DNA from: Schaalia hyovaginalis
GTDB taxonomy: Bacteria; Actinomycetota; Actinomycetes; Actinomycetales; Actinomycetaceae
DNA: 64,000 nucleotides
NCBI RefSeq assembly: GCF_014208035.1
Contig: NZ_JACHMK010000001.1
Location: 2,046,001 to 2,110,000, forward strand
Direction of reading: 5' to 3'
Shown here in pieces: positions 9,382 to 18,192 of the stretch; positions within the stretch are counted from its first letter, which is position 1; each line of letters opens with the position of its first letter. Both the position numbers and the translations under genes were made by a program. The notes beneath the pieces are model-generated. The model saw nothing but the letters and a program-made list of their open reading frames with translations, had not been told where the DNA came from and ran no database searches.

Positions 9382-10317
9382 ATGGACCTCGCCACCGAGC
9401 CGCACATCCTCGCCATCGGCGAGGCCCTCATCGATATCGTCACCCCCGCCTCGCACCCCGAGGACGCGAAGGAGATCCCCGGCGGCTCGCCGGCGAACGT
9501 GGCGATGACCCTCGGACGACTCGGGCGCCCGGTCGCCCTGTCCACCTGGTACGCGGATGACCCGAGGGGCCGCGTCATCGAAGAGCATTTCTCCGCCTCG
9601 AAGGTCGTCATCACGCCCGAGTCGAAGGGCGCCACCCGGACGACGACCGCGAACGCCCTCATCGACGAGAACGGCGCGGCCTCCTACACCTTCGATTTCG
9701 ACTGGAATCCGACTCCGCCGATCCCCATCGCCGAAACCGCCCTCATCGTGCATGCGGGCTCGATCTCCGCAGCCGTCGAGCCCGGTGCCACGGCCGTGTA
9801 CGAGGCCATGCTCGCCGCTCGTCCGCACGCGCTCGTGACCTTCGACCCCAATGCGCGGCCCGCCGTCATGGGAACGCCCGAAGCCGCTCTGCCCCTGGTC
9901 GAGAAGTTCGTCGCCGCAGCCGATGTCGTCAAGGTGTCCGACGAGGACATCGAATGGCTCACCCGGGGCGAAGACGTCGAATCCGTGATCGCCCGTTGGC
10001 TCGCACTCGGCCCGCGCCTCATCATCGTCACGCGCGGCAAGAAGGGCGGCCTCGCGGTCTCGGCCTCGGGCGTCCGCTACGAGGTGACCCCGGAGAAGGT
10101 GAAGGTCGTCGACACGGTGGGCGCGGGGGACTCCTTCATGGGCGGGATCCTCGACGCCATGTGGGGGCTCGGCCTGCGCGGCGCCCCCGCCCGGGACGCC
10201 CTGGCCGCGATCGACCGTGAATCGGTGAAGACCATCCTCGACCGCGCTTCGCGCGTCTCCGACGTCACGGTCTCCCGCGCGGGTGCCAACCCGCCGTGGG
10301 CCGACGAACTCGACTGA
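9382..10317 (+). CDS. PfkB-family sugar kinase, probable fructokinase
   Basis: A 311-residue ribokinase-fold kinase. The N-terminal PfkB signature is GGSPANVAMTLGRLGRPVAL (about 33-52), and the C-terminal signature DTVGAGDSFMGGIL holds the catalytic Asp (GAGD) near residue 250. The strong similarity in layout to bacterial fructokinases makes fructose the best guess, but PfkB enzymes cannot be separated reliably by eye. A good AAGGA site precedes the ATG. The gene stands alone with a terminator right after it. Confidence 0.87.
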   Translation: MDLATEPHILAIGEALIDIVTPASHPEDAKEIPGGSPANVAMTLGRLGRPVALSTWYADDPRGRVIEEHFSASKVVITPESKGATRTTTANALIDENGAASYTFDFDWNPTPPIPIAETALIVHAGSISAAVEPGATAVYEAMLAARPHALVTFDPNARPAVMGTPEAALPLVEKFVAAADVVKVSDEDIEWLTRGEDVESVIARWLALGPRLIIVTRGKKGGLAVSASGVRYEVTPEKVKVVDTVGAGDSFMGGILDAMWGLGLRGAPARDALAAIDRESVKTILDRASRVSDVTVSRAGANPPWADELD

Positions 10318-10336
10318 GCGCCTCGACCAGTGCCAA

Positions 10337-10363
10337 GGGCCGCCCCGGATTCCGGGGCGGCCC
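10337..10363 (+). terminator. Rho-independent-type hairpin after the PfkB kinase
   Basis: GGGCCGCCCCGGA, a 1-base centre region and its mirror form a near-perfect GC stem directly downstream of the kinase stop, followed by CTCTTG. Confidence 0.65.
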
Positions 10364-10495
10364 TCTTGCGTGCGGACCCGCGCCGCTTCGCGGCGCTTCC
10401 CGGCTTCCCCCGCGCGGGCCCCGCCCTCGTCATCCGGATCGCCGGGAGGAGGACCGCCGCGATGGGCAGGAGCGATGGGCAGGAGCGATGGGCGC

Positions 10496-11257
10496 TCAGC
10501 GTCCGAGGCGGCGTTCGCGCTGGCCGTACGACCTCAGCGCGCGCAGGAAGTCGACGCGGCGGAAGTCGGGCCAGTAGGCCTCGCAGAAGTAGTACTCCGA
10601 ATGCACGGACTGCCAGATCATGAAGCCCGAGAGGCGCTGCTCCCCGGAGGTCCGGATCACCAGGTCGGGATCGGGCTGGTCCTTCGTGTAGAGGTGCGCG
10701 GTGATGTCCGCATCCGACAGCTCCGCCTCGAGATCCTCCAGGCTTCGGCCCGAGGCGATCGCGTCGGACAGGATGGCGCGGACGGCCTCGGTGATCTCAT
10801 GGCGACCGCCGTAGCCGACGGCGATGTTCACGCACAGCCCCTGAATGCTCGAGGTCGCCCGCACCGAAGCGCGGATCCTCTCGGCGATCGGGCCGGGCAG
10901 CAGACCGAGATCGCCCACGACGGCCAAGCGCCAACGGCCGCGCCTGGCGAGCCGATCCACCGCATCCGCGATGATTCCGAGGAGTTCGTCGAGCTCAGCG
11001 GAAGAGCGCGAGAGATTGTCGGTCGACAGCATCCAGAGGGTGACGATCTCGACTCCGAGTTCTTCGGCCCAGCCGAGCACCTCGCTGATCTTGTCGGCCC
11101 CCGCGCGGTGCCCCTGCGAGGGCTGCACGCCGAGCGACTTCGCCCAACGGCGGTTCCCGTCGAGGATGACGCCGATATGGCGGGGGATAGACTCGGGCGG
11201 CAACTGACGCCGCAGCCGCTTCTCGTAGAGATCGTAGGCGAGATTCCAAGCGGCCAC
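10496..11257 (-). CDS. uppS: Isoprenyl (undecaprenyl-type) diphosphate synthase
   Basis: A cis-prenyltransferase that extends short prenyl diphosphates with IPP to make the lipid carrier for peptidoglycan. HIGVILDGNRRWAKSLG gives the catalytic Asp (D33) and the pyrophosphate-binding Arg/Asn; GHRAGADKISEVLGWAEELG and VIRTSGEQRLSGFMIWQS are the other conserved blocks. The GTG at 11257 with GGGAGG just upstream gives 253 residues, the usual length; the longer frame to 11344 adds atypical sequence. Actinobacteria often carry two such synthases making different chain lengths; I cannot tell which this is. Confidence 0.94.
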   Translation of the reverse strand: MAAWNLAYDLYEKRLRRQLPPESIPRHIGVILDGNRRWAKSLGVQPSQGHRAGADKISEVLGWAEELGVEIVTLWMLSTDNLSRSSAELDELLGIIADAVDRLARRGRWRLAVVGDLGLLPGPIAERIRASVRATSSIQGLCVNIAVGYGGRHEITEAVRAILSDAIASGRSLEDLEAELSDADITAHLYTKDQPDPDLVIRTSGEQRLSGFMIWQSVHSEYYFCEAYWPDFRRVDFLRALRSYGQRERRLGR

Positions 11258-11392
11258 GGCCCCTCCCTTCCGCTCGGCCTTGCCACGCTCGGGCCGAGTC
11301 GATTGTCGAGCACGAACGGGCTCGCGCACACAGAGTACCCGCACGGCCCCTCCCGCGGGAGCTCCATCATCGCCCGGATCCCTCGCACACGA

Positions 11393-11422
11393 ACCTACGG
11401 TGTAGTAACCTACGGAAACGTA
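11393..11422. promoter_or_regulatory. Direct repeat and palindrome upstream of the hemolysin III gene
   Basis: ACCTACGG occurs at 11393-11400 and again at 11408-11415; the second copy runs into the inverted repeat TACG-GAAA-CGTA (11411-11422). The block lies 28 bases before the start at 11450. The arrangement looks like the operator of a TetR-like repressor, but no regulator gene is adjacent. Confidence 0.45.
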
Positions 11423-11449
11423 AGTAGCGTTCTCGCCAGGGAGATGAAC

Positions 11450-12130
11450 ATGAAGGTCGCTTCACTCCGCCCCATGAAATGGCTCCCCGACCAGCTCATC
11501 GCGATCAAGCCGCACCTGCGCGGATGGCTCCACCTCGTCGCCGCCCCGCTCTCGCTCGCCGCATCGATCGTCCTCGTCTGCCTGGCGCCCACGGTCGCCG
11601 AGAAATGGGCCTCAGCGGTCTACCTCGCATCCTCGCTCATCCTCTTCGGAGTGTCCGCGACCTACCACCGCTTCTATTGGAAGCCCAACTGGGAGCTCCT
11701 CTGGAAGCGCCTCGACCACTCGAACATCTTCCTCCTCATCGCCGGCACCTACACCCCCCTGTCCGTCGCCCTCATCCACGGCCGCGACCAGCTCACCATC
11801 CTCCTCACAGTCTGGATCGGAGCCGCCGCCGGCATCCTCATCAACATCTTCTGGCCCGGCGCCCCGCGATGGCTCGCAACCCTCATCTACGTAGCGCTCG
11901 GATGGGTGGCCATCGCCTACCTCCCCCAGCTCTGGACCGCGGGCGGGCCCGCCGTCGTCTGGCTCCTCGTCTCCGGCGGCCTCCTCTACACGCTCGGCGC
12001 CATCGTCTACGCGACGAAGCGGCCCGACCCCTCACCGACCTGGTTCGGATTCCACGAGCTCTTCCACTCCTTCACAGTCCTCGCATGGGCCTGTCACTGC
12101 GTCGCCGTCTACATCGCCGTGCTTGGCTGA
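11450..12130 (+). CDS. Hemolysin III / PAQR-family membrane protein
   Basis: A 226-residue seven-helix membrane protein of the HlyIII family. The signature SATYHRFYWKPNWELLWKRLDHSNIFLLIAGTYTP contains the conserved Tyr-His and Asp-His pairs, and the C-terminal helix has the family HELFHSFTVLAW His residues thought to bind a metal. 'Hemolysin' is historical; the natural role is uncertain. I prefer the ATG at 11450 because AGGGAG is 6 bases upstream; the ATG at 11444 directly abuts that site. Confidence 0.88.
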   Translation: MKVASLRPMKWLPDQLIAIKPHLRGWLHLVAAPLSLAASIVLVCLAPTVAEKWASAVYLASSLILFGVSATYHRFYWKPNWELLWKRLDHSNIFLLIAGTYTPLSVALIHGRDQLTILLTVWIGAAAGILINIFWPGAPRWLATLIYVALGWVAIAYLPQLWTAGGPAVVWLLVSGGLLYTLGAIVYATKRPDPSPTWFGFHELFHSFTVLAWACHCVAVYIAVLG

Positions 12131-12135
12131 GCGCC

Positions 12136-12162
12136 TTGATACGCTGACCGCCTTGATACACT
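12136..12162 (+). promoter_or_regulatory. Candidate greA promoter
   Basis: TTGATA at 12136 and TACACT at 12157 could be -35 and -10 boxes (15-base spacing). The stretch GCCTTGATAC-CTG occurs twice in tandem about 17 bases apart, so the -35-like element appears to be a duplicate of the sequence containing the -10. Position relative to greA is right. Confidence 0.35.
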
Positions 12163-12217
12163 GCCCCATGCACGCCGGCACCCCTCGGAGCCGGCCCTTT
12201 TCTATCGGAGGTACCCC

Positions 12218-12697
12218 ATGGCCGACACCCAGTGGCTCACTCAGGCTCAGTACGACCTGCTCAAGAGCGAACTCGCCGAGCGCATCGAAGTGAAGCGCGC
12301 CGAGATCGCCAAGCTCATCGATGCTGCGCGCCAGGAAGGCGACCTCCGCGAGAACGGCGGCTATCACGCCGCGCGCAACGAGCAGTCGATGAACGAGACC
12401 CGCATCCAGGCCCTCCAGGCCCTGCTCGAGAACGCCCAGGTGGGCGAGACCCCCGAAGACGACGGGATCGTCGAACCCGGCATGGTCGTGACCGCGCTCG
12501 TCGCCGGGCGCGAGCAGACCTTCCTCCTGGGCTCGCGCGACGCGGGCGGAGACCTCGGGGTCCAGGTCTTCTCCTCGACGGCCCCCCTCGGCGCGGCGGT
12601 CCTCGGGCACAAGACCGGTGACACGATCACCTACGAAGCCCCCAACGGCCGCGAGATCAAGGTCGAGATCCTCGAGGCCAAGCCCTTCGTCGGCTGA
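12218..12697 (+). CDS. greA: Transcription elongation factor GreA
   Basis: Rescues backtracked RNA polymerase by stimulating its RNA cleavage activity. The N-terminal coiled coil (about 1-80) contains the tip motif with acidic residues DLRENGGYHAARNEQ, where the Asp and Glu project into the polymerase active site. The C-terminal FKBP-like domain ends EIKVEILEAKPF. Length of 159 residues fits actinobacterial GreA. The start ATG follows GGAGG by 7 bases. Confidence 0.96.
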   Translation: MADTQWLTQAQYDLLKSELAERIEVKRAEIAKLIDAARQEGDLRENGGYHAARNEQSMNETRIQALQALLENAQVGETPEDDGIVEPGMVVTALVAGREQTFLLGSRDAGGDLGVQVFSSTAPLGAAVLGHKTGDTITYEAPNGREIKVEILEAKPFVG

Positions 12698-12770
12698 GGT
12701 CGAGGCGCCGCAGGCGCCCCCTCGAGCCGCAGCTCCGGCGCGGGCCAGGCGGGACCGGGATGAGCCCGGA

Positions 12771-14207
12771 CTACCGCTCCTTGTCCCCGTCCTCGCCGAC
12801 CGCCCCGGCACCGTCCTCGGCACGCGGCGAATCAGAAGAAGACGATGCGGACGCCGACTCGCCCTTCGCCGGGCTGCCCGCCCCCTCAGCGGCACCGCCG
12901 TCAGGCGAACCCGGGAGGGCCTTGCCCGCGTACGACGCCTTCACGAGGTCATCCAGCATCTCGGGCGGGCCCCCGGGCCGCTGGCGATCCTTCGCCAGTT
13001 CGGGCATCGGATCATATCCGTGCAGGTAGAGGAAGGTCGCGTTCAAGAAGGCAGCGATCGGCACGCCGAAGACCGCACCCGGAATGCCCGCAACCGAACC
13101 CGCGGCGGCGACGACCAGGAGCACCGCCATCGGATGCAGCGACACCGCATGGGACATGAGGAACGGCTGCAGGATGTTCGACTCGAGCTGCTGAACGGCG
13201 AGGATCACGACCAGCATGATGACGCCCGCGGTGACGCCCTGATCGACGAGGGCGACCAGCACGGCGATCGCGCCGGACACCAGGGCGCCCACGATCGGAA
13301 CGAAGGACGCGAAGAACACGACGACGCTGATCGGCACGACCATCGGCAGTCCCAGGAAGAACGCGCCCAAACCGATACCGGCAGCGTCGATCGCCGCGAC
13401 CTGGATCTGCGTGCGCACGTACGAGCCCAGGGTCACCCAGCCGCGGATCGCCGATTCGTGCAGGGGCCTGCGCGCAGGCGCGGGGAAGAGACGAACCACC
13501 CACAGCCAGATCGTCCTGCCCTCCTTGAGGAAGAAGAAGAGGCAGAAGAGCATGATCAAGGTGGACGACAGGATCGACACGACCGAAGAGGTCACTGAGA
13601 GGGCCGAAGTCGCCAGCACCGAGGAGTTCGCCTGGGCCCACTGCGTGATCTCCGCCTGAACAGTCGACAGGCCCTGATTGACCACCGTCATGTCGAGCTT
13701 GAGCGGCCCCTTCTCGATCCACTTCATCAGCTCGTCCACACCGGCGCTCGCCTTCGTGAACAGTCGGGGGAGCTGCTGGAAGATCTCATTGCCCGCCTGC
13801 GACAGGGCGACGACGACGACCGCGATCATGATGAGCAGGCCGAGAGCGGCCGACAGTGTCCGCGGGAAGCGCCAGCGGCTCGACAGCCATCCGACCAGGG
13901 GCTCGAGCAGCACAGCGAGGAGGAGCGCGATCGCCACCGGCATGACGATGACCGACAGGCGCATCGCCCCCCAGATCACGCCGGCCGCCGCCGCCGCGAC
14001 GACGATCGCGCGCCACGAGAGCGCCGCCGCCACGCGCAGCGACCACGGCACCGCGCCTGCGGCGTCCCGGTCCTGGTCCAGAGGATCGCCCGGCCGGAAC
14101 TCCATCGGATCCTCCGCGGACTCAGCGGGCCTCTCGCCCACTTGCATCGCAAGGCGCTCGAAGATCTCCGCGAAGCGCCACTTCATGCGGGTGTTGTCGT
14201 CACTCAT
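12771..14207 (-). CDS. AI-2E family transporter (PerM-like permease)
   Basis: A 478-residue membrane protein with about eight hydrophobic segments arranged as in the AI-2E/YdiK/PerM family. A pair of helices near residues 60-105 is followed by a soluble insert, then the core (LFCLFFFLKEGRTIW, GLPMVVPISVVVFFASFVPIVGALVSG, IMLVVILAVQQLESNILQP). The segment QQLESNILQPFLMSHAVSLH is typical of the family. An acidic Ser-rich tail of about 70 residues is predicted to be cytosolic. The substrate is unknown; family names refer to autoinducer export or ion antiport in a few members. Confidence 0.88.
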   Translation of the reverse strand: MSDDNTRMKWRFAEIFERLAMQVGERPAESAEDPMEFRPGDPLDQDRDAAGAVPWSLRVAAALSWRAIVVAAAAAGVIWGAMRLSVIVMPVAIALLLAVLLEPLVGWLSSRWRFPRTLSAALGLLIMIAVVVVALSQAGNEIFQQLPRLFTKASAGVDELMKWIEKGPLKLDMTVVNQGLSTVQAEITQWAQANSSVLATSALSVTSSVVSILSSTLIMLFCLFFFLKEGRTIWLWVVRLFPAPARRPLHESAIRGWVTLGSYVRTQIQVAAIDAAGIGLGAFFLGLPMVVPISVVVFFASFVPIVGALVSGAIAVLVALVDQGVTAGVIMLVVILAVQQLESNILQPFLMSHAVSLHPMAVLLVVAAAGSVAGIPGAVFGVPIAAFLNATFLYLHGYDPMPELAKDRQRPGGPPEMLDDLVKASYAGKALPGSPDGGAAEGAGSPAKGESASASSSSDSPRAEDGAGAVGEDGDKER

Positions 14208-14421
14208 CGGTCATCCTCTTTCCTCATCTCCCATCAAGGCTACCCGAGGCTCGCAGGATCGCCGCGATGAGCGGCCCTCACCCCGCATCGCGCGGCACCG
14301 CTGCCCGCGATGCGCGCCCAGAACCGGACGATGCCCGGCTTCGGCAGCGCCGATGATCAGCCTCGGGCGCGCCGATGGGCCAGCCCGTGCGCGCTCAACG
14401 GATGAGTGCTTCGATGGGCTC

Positions 14422-15033
14422 ATGGATTCACGCATCTTCGGACTCGGCGGCTCCGCCTCCTTCCTGCCCGCTCCCCCGGCGCTCACGGCCCCGATCGACC
14501 ATGAACCCGGCGAGGGCGAAGAGGTCCTGTACCTCGCCGCGGGCTGCTTCTGGGGAGTCGATAAGGCCTTCTGGAATGCTCCCGGCGTCGTCGCAACCGC
14601 GACCGGCTACATGGGGGGTCACCTCGACAACCCGAGCTACGAGCAGGTCTGCACCTCCACGACCGGCCACGCCGAAACGGTCCGGGTCGTCTATTCGACC
14701 GCGCAGACCTCCGCCGCGCAGCTCATCGCGCGCTTCTTCGAGATCCACGACCCGACTCAGGTCGATCGTCAGGGCAACGACCTCGGCCCCCAGTACCGCG
14801 GCGCGATCTGGACTTCGACGCCCGAGCAGCTCGACGTGGCCCTTCGCGCCCGCGAGGCCTACCAGGGCGCCCTCGACGCGAAGGGCTTCGGCGCGATCGC
14901 GACGCAGGTCGCTCCCGCTGATGAGGCGGGCCCCTTCTGGTACGCCGAGGAGTACCACCAGAAGTACCTCCACAAGAACCCCAACGGCTACGAGTGCCAC
15001 GCCAGGACCGGAGTGCCCTGCCCGATCGTCTGA
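14422..15033 (+). CDS. msrA: Peptide methionine sulfoxide reductase A
   Basis: Reduces the S-epimer of methionine sulfoxide in damaged proteins. The catalytic motif AAGCFWGVDKAFW places the nucleophile at C42, and a resolving cysteine lies in the tail YECHARTGVPCPIV. The family segments YMGGHLDNPSYEQVCTSTTG, ETVRVVYS, FFEIHDPTQVDRQGNDLGPQ and AEEYHQKYL are all present. At 203 residues with a 30-residue leader before the catalytic Cys it resembles the E. coli-type long form. The start ATG has only a weak ribosome-binding site, so a nearby alternative is possible. Confidence 0.95.
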   Translation: MDSRIFGLGGSASFLPAPPALTAPIDHEPGEGEEVLYLAAGCFWGVDKAFWNAPGVVATATGYMGGHLDNPSYEQVCTSTTGHAETVRVVYSTAQTSAAQLIARFFEIHDPTQVDRQGNDLGPQYRGAIWTSTPEQLDVALRAREAYQGALDAKGFGAIATQVAPADEAGPFWYAEEYHQKYLHKNPNGYECHARTGVPCPIV

Positions 15034-15051
15034 GCGCAAGGGCGCGTGCGG

Positions 15052-15091
15052 GGGGGGCGGGGTCCGACCGATCGGTCGGACCCCGCCCCCC
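15052..15091. terminator. Bidirectional terminator between msrA and the FKBP gene
   Basis: A perfect 40-base inverted repeat centred on CCGATCGG at 15068-15075, with arms of mostly G/C, sits between two convergent genes and is followed by CTCTTG. Confidence 0.8.
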
Positions 15092-15137
15092 TCTTGTTCA
15101 GTCCAGCGGTTCAGCCCTCGTCCCGAGGGCCGCGCGC

Positions 15138-15533
15138 TCAGGCGACGCCGAGGATGTCGGTGACGAAGACCAGGGTGTCGCCGCCGCCGATCCCCGCCTG
15201 GGGGACGCCGCGGGCGCCGTACCCGTACTCCGGCGGGATCGACAGGAGGACGCGCGAACCGACGCGCTGTCCGACCAGACCGTCATCCCACCCCCGGATC
15301 ACCATGCCGACACCGATCTGGAAGGACAGCGCCTGGCGGCGGTCGTAGGAGTTGTCGAAGACCCCTCCGCCGAAGACCTGACCGAGGTAGTGGCAGTGAA
15401 TGGTGTCGCCCGGCTCGACGACCTGGCCGTCGCCCTCCTTGAGGATCTCGATGAGGAGCTCGTCGGAGGGCGTGTTCTCAAATGCGAGAGCCGGCTTATC
15501 GCCGAATTCTCCTGTGACCGTGATGTTCTCCAT
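15138..15533 (-). CDS. FKBP-type peptidyl-prolyl cis-trans isomerase
   Basis: A 131-residue single-domain FKBP that accelerates proline isomerisation during folding. The domain shows GDTIHCHYLGQVFGGGVFDN (near residue 45), ALSFQIGVGMVIRGWDDGLV and SRVLLSIPPEYGYGARGV, including the Trp at the floor of the active site and the Tyr of the flap. There is no signal peptide, so it acts in the cytosol. The ATG at 15533 is preceded by GGAGA. It is a lone gene between two terminators and the Bax-inhibitor-like gene. Confidence 0.92.
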   Translation of the reverse strand: MENITVTGEFGDKPALAFENTPSDELLIEILKEGDGQVVEPGDTIHCHYLGQVFGGGVFDNSYDRRQALSFQIGVGMVIRGWDDGLVGQRVGSRVLLSIPPEYGYGARGVPQAGIGGGDTLVFVTDILGVA

Positions 15534-15571
15534 GGGTCTCCTCAATGGGTCGATGGGTCGAGGGCTCGGAT

Positions 15572-16543
15572 TCAGTTGTCGCGGAGGATGGCGAGGAGTC
15601 GCAGGATCTCGAGGTACATCCACACGACGGTCACGAGGATCCCGAAGGTGCACACCCACGCGTACTTCGCGGGAACGCCCCGCTGCACGCCGACCTTCAC
15701 CTGGTCGAAGTCCTGAATGAGGCTGAAGGCCCCGATGAGGACGGCGAGCAGGCCGACGGCCAGTCCCAGCGGGACGCCCATGATCGTCATCGAATCGAAG
15801 CCGGAGGAGATCACGCCCGTGAAGGTGAGGATCATCGAGAGGATCCTGTACACGAGGATGCCGACGAGGCCGATGAGCGTGAACTTCATGAGCTTCGAGG
15901 AATTGCGGACCTTCCCGGACGCGAACAGCGCGAGGGTCACGGTGAACACGGCCGCGGTCGCCAGGAGCGCCTGGATGACGATGCCCGGATAGGTGTTCTC
16001 GAAGACGGCGCTCAAACCGCCCAGTGCGAGGCCTTCGAATGCCGCGTAGGCGAGGACGAGGGCAGGGCGGATCGTCTTCGAGAAGGAATTCACCATCGCG
16101 AGGACGAATCCGCCGATGACCCCGGCCAGGACGAGCATGAAGCCGACGCCGGGGGCGGTGACGACGGCCGTCCAGGAGACCAGCGCGCCGACCAGGAGGA
16201 CGGCGAGCGAGATCCCGGACTTCACGATGACGTCGTCATAGGTCATCCGACCGCGATCGACGGCGTCGGCCGCCGGGGAGGCGAAGGTCTGCTCCATGTG
16301 GGGGAAGGCGTCGTCGGCCGTCGACTGGCCCTGGTAGCCACCCGTCGCACCCGGGTAAGAGCCCGGGGCGTTCCAAGTCTGTGCGGGCGCCGAGGATGAT
16401 CCGGCCTGATCCGGATACGTCGAAGCGGGGGCGGACGCGGAATGCCCTCCCGGCGTGTAGCCGGGCATGGTCGGGTATCCGTTGGGCGTGAAACGCTGCG
16501 TCGCCCATTCTTTTTCAAGCTTGCTGAAGACGGGGTTGGACAC
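15572..16543 (-). CDS. Bax inhibitor-1 / YccA family membrane protein
   Basis: A 323-residue protein with a soluble N-terminal region of about 100 residues, rich in Pro, Ser, Ala and Tyr, then seven membrane helices. The helical core fits the actinobacterial Bax1-I/YccA family: SGISLAVLLVGALVSWTAVV, AGVIGGFVLAMVNSF, AAFEGLALGGLSAVFENTYPG and an acidic IQDFDQVK near the last helix. Homologues are proton-sensitive calcium leak channels or FtsH-associated proteins; the role here is not known. The start is a GTG with a GGAG site upstream. Confidence 0.88.
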   Translation of the reverse strand: MSNPVFSKLEKEWATQRFTPNGYPTMPGYTPGGHSASAPASTYPDQAGSSSAPAQTWNAPGSYPGATGGYQGQSTADDAFPHMEQTFASPAADAVDRGRMTYDDVIVKSGISLAVLLVGALVSWTAVVTAPGVGFMLVLAGVIGGFVLAMVNSFSKTIRPALVLAYAAFEGLALGGLSAVFENTYPGIVIQALLATAAVFTVTLALFASGKVRNSSKLMKFTLIGLVGILVYRILSMILTFTGVISSGFDSMTIMGVPLGLAVGLLAVLIGAFSLIQDFDQVKVGVQRGVPAKYAWVCTFGILVTVVWMYLEILRLLAILRDN

Positions 16544-16614
16544 GGGGTCTCCTCATTTCGTTGTCGATACCTGATCTATTGTCCCATGCGCCATCGGCCT
16601 CGGCTCGGCGAGAA

Positions 16615-17940
16615 TCAGCCGCGCGCCGCGCCCCGGCGCCTGCTGCGCCGCAGGATCCTCTTCGGGTGCGAAGCCGCATCGCCGCGCGCCTTGACCCGCA
16701 GGCGGGCCTTCAGTGCGAGGGCCGCCAGGATCGCCGAGGCGAAGGTCCCCAGGATGACGCCGAAACGGGCGTGGAAGACCGCGACCTCGTCGGTGAAGGC
16801 CAAGCCGCCGATGAGCATCGCCACGGTGAAACCGATGCCCGCGAGCAGTGCCATCGCCGCAACGTCCGGCAGATCCACTCCGTGACCGAGTCGCAGCTTC
16901 GTCAAGCGCGTGAGGATCGCGACCGAGCCCCAGATGCCCGCCAGTTTGCCCAGGGGCAGTGCGATCGCGATGCCGAAGGTCACCGGATCCGACAGGGCTC
17001 CGAGAACACCGCCCTCGGCCCCCAGCACCGGAACGCCGGCGGCGAAGAAAGCGAAGACCGGCAGGGCGAGGCCCGCCGACCAGGGCCCCACCGCATGGGC
17101 GAAGTCGTGGGTCATCTGCCCTGCGCGCGTGCGCTTGGCCGGGACCACCAGGCCCAGGGCGACGCCCGCGATCGTCGCGTGCACCCCCGAGTTCGCCATG
17201 AGCGCCCACGCCGCGACGCCGAGCGGGATGAGCAGCCAGGGGCTGCGCACGCTCCGTCGGGTCGCGAGGGCGAAAACGGCGATGACCAGGAGGGACGCGC
17301 CGAGGGCGAGGAAGTTCAAGCCGGACGAGAAGAACACGGCGATGACGATGATCGCCAACAGGTCATCGACCACCGCGAGCGTCAACAAGAAGGTGCGGGC
17401 CGCCGGCGGCAGCCCTTTGCCGAAGATCGACAGGATCGCGACCGCGAAAGCGATGTCGGTGGCCGTCGGAACGGCCCAGCCGCTCCACGCCGAGGAGCCG
17501 AAGGCGGCCTGAATGGCCGTGTAGACGAGCGCAGGCCCGACCATGCCGAAGGCCGCGGCGATCATCGGCAGCGCGGCTTCCTTCATGTCCCGCAGGGCTC
17601 CCGTCACGAACTCCGTCTTCAGTTCCAGACCGACGACGAAGAAGAAGATCGTGAGCAGCCCGTCGGCGGCCCACTCGTGCACCGACAGGTCCAGGCCGAT
17701 CGCGGAAGGCCCGAAATGGGCGTGAGAGAGGGTCTCGTAGGCGTGAGCCAGGGGCGAATTCGAGACCAGGAGGGCGATCATCGCGATCGCGATGACGAGG
17801 AGTCCCGCCCGCGTCTCATCGGCGAGGAAGGCGAGAAGATGATCCCGAGCCCTTCCGATCGAGGATGCCGCAGCCCCCCTCTTCCGCGGGGCGGGTGATG
17901 AGGCGTGCACGGGCTTCCCGTGGTCGTTCGCGGGGCTCAT
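16615..17940 (-). CDS. nhaA: Na+/H+ antiporter NhaA
   Basis: Electrogenic Na+(Li+)/H+ exchanger in the inner membrane. The two adjacent transport Asp residues are in LAVVDDLLAIIVIAVF (near residue 185), the crossed-helix region has PTATDIAFAVAILSIFGKG, and IFFFVVGLELKTEF and GVHATIAGVALGLVVP are further family blocks. Twelve hydrophobic segments fit. An N-terminal extension of about 30 residues is charged and non-conserved, as is the basic tail (RRSRRRGAARG). The ATG at 17940 follows AAGGA. Confidence 0.95.
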   Translation of the reverse strand: MSPANDHGKPVHASSPAPRKRGAAASSIGRARDHLLAFLADETRAGLLVIAIAMIALLVSNSPLAHAYETLSHAHFGPSAIGLDLSVHEWAADGLLTIFFFVVGLELKTEFVTGALRDMKEAALPMIAAAFGMVGPALVYTAIQAAFGSSAWSGWAVPTATDIAFAVAILSIFGKGLPPAARTFLLTLAVVDDLLAIIVIAVFFSSGLNFLALGASLLVIAVFALATRRSVRSPWLLIPLGVAAWALMANSGVHATIAGVALGLVVPAKRTRAGQMTHDFAHAVGPWSAGLALPVFAFFAAGVPVLGAEGGVLGALSDPVTFGIAIALPLGKLAGIWGSVAILTRLTKLRLGHGVDLPDVAAMALLAGIGFTVAMLIGGLAFTDEVAVFHARFGVILGTFASAILAALALKARLRVKARGDAASHPKRILRRSRRRGAARG

Positions 17941-18192
17941 ATCGAAGAGATCCTTCCGTTCGCGGCTCGGACCAGTCTAACGGGAAGGGGCGGGAGGGGC
18001 CCGGGAGGCCCTCGAGAGGAGGCGCCCCGGGCCGAGGCGAACGCCTCTCGAACGGCGGGAGCGACGAGGGGGCAGTCGGGCCGGCAGGACCGCTGAGGCC
18101 GGCACTGCCGACGAGACAGGCGATGCCGGCGATGCCGGCGGGAGCGGCGAAGGGCTACAGTGGGGGCCCGTGCGCGGTCGATCCGGCCCGCC

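Noticed and set aside
15717..16399. Plus-strand frames opposite the Bax-inhibitor-like gene
   Set aside because: Charged low-complexity antisense translations; the minus-strand protein has seven clean membrane helices.
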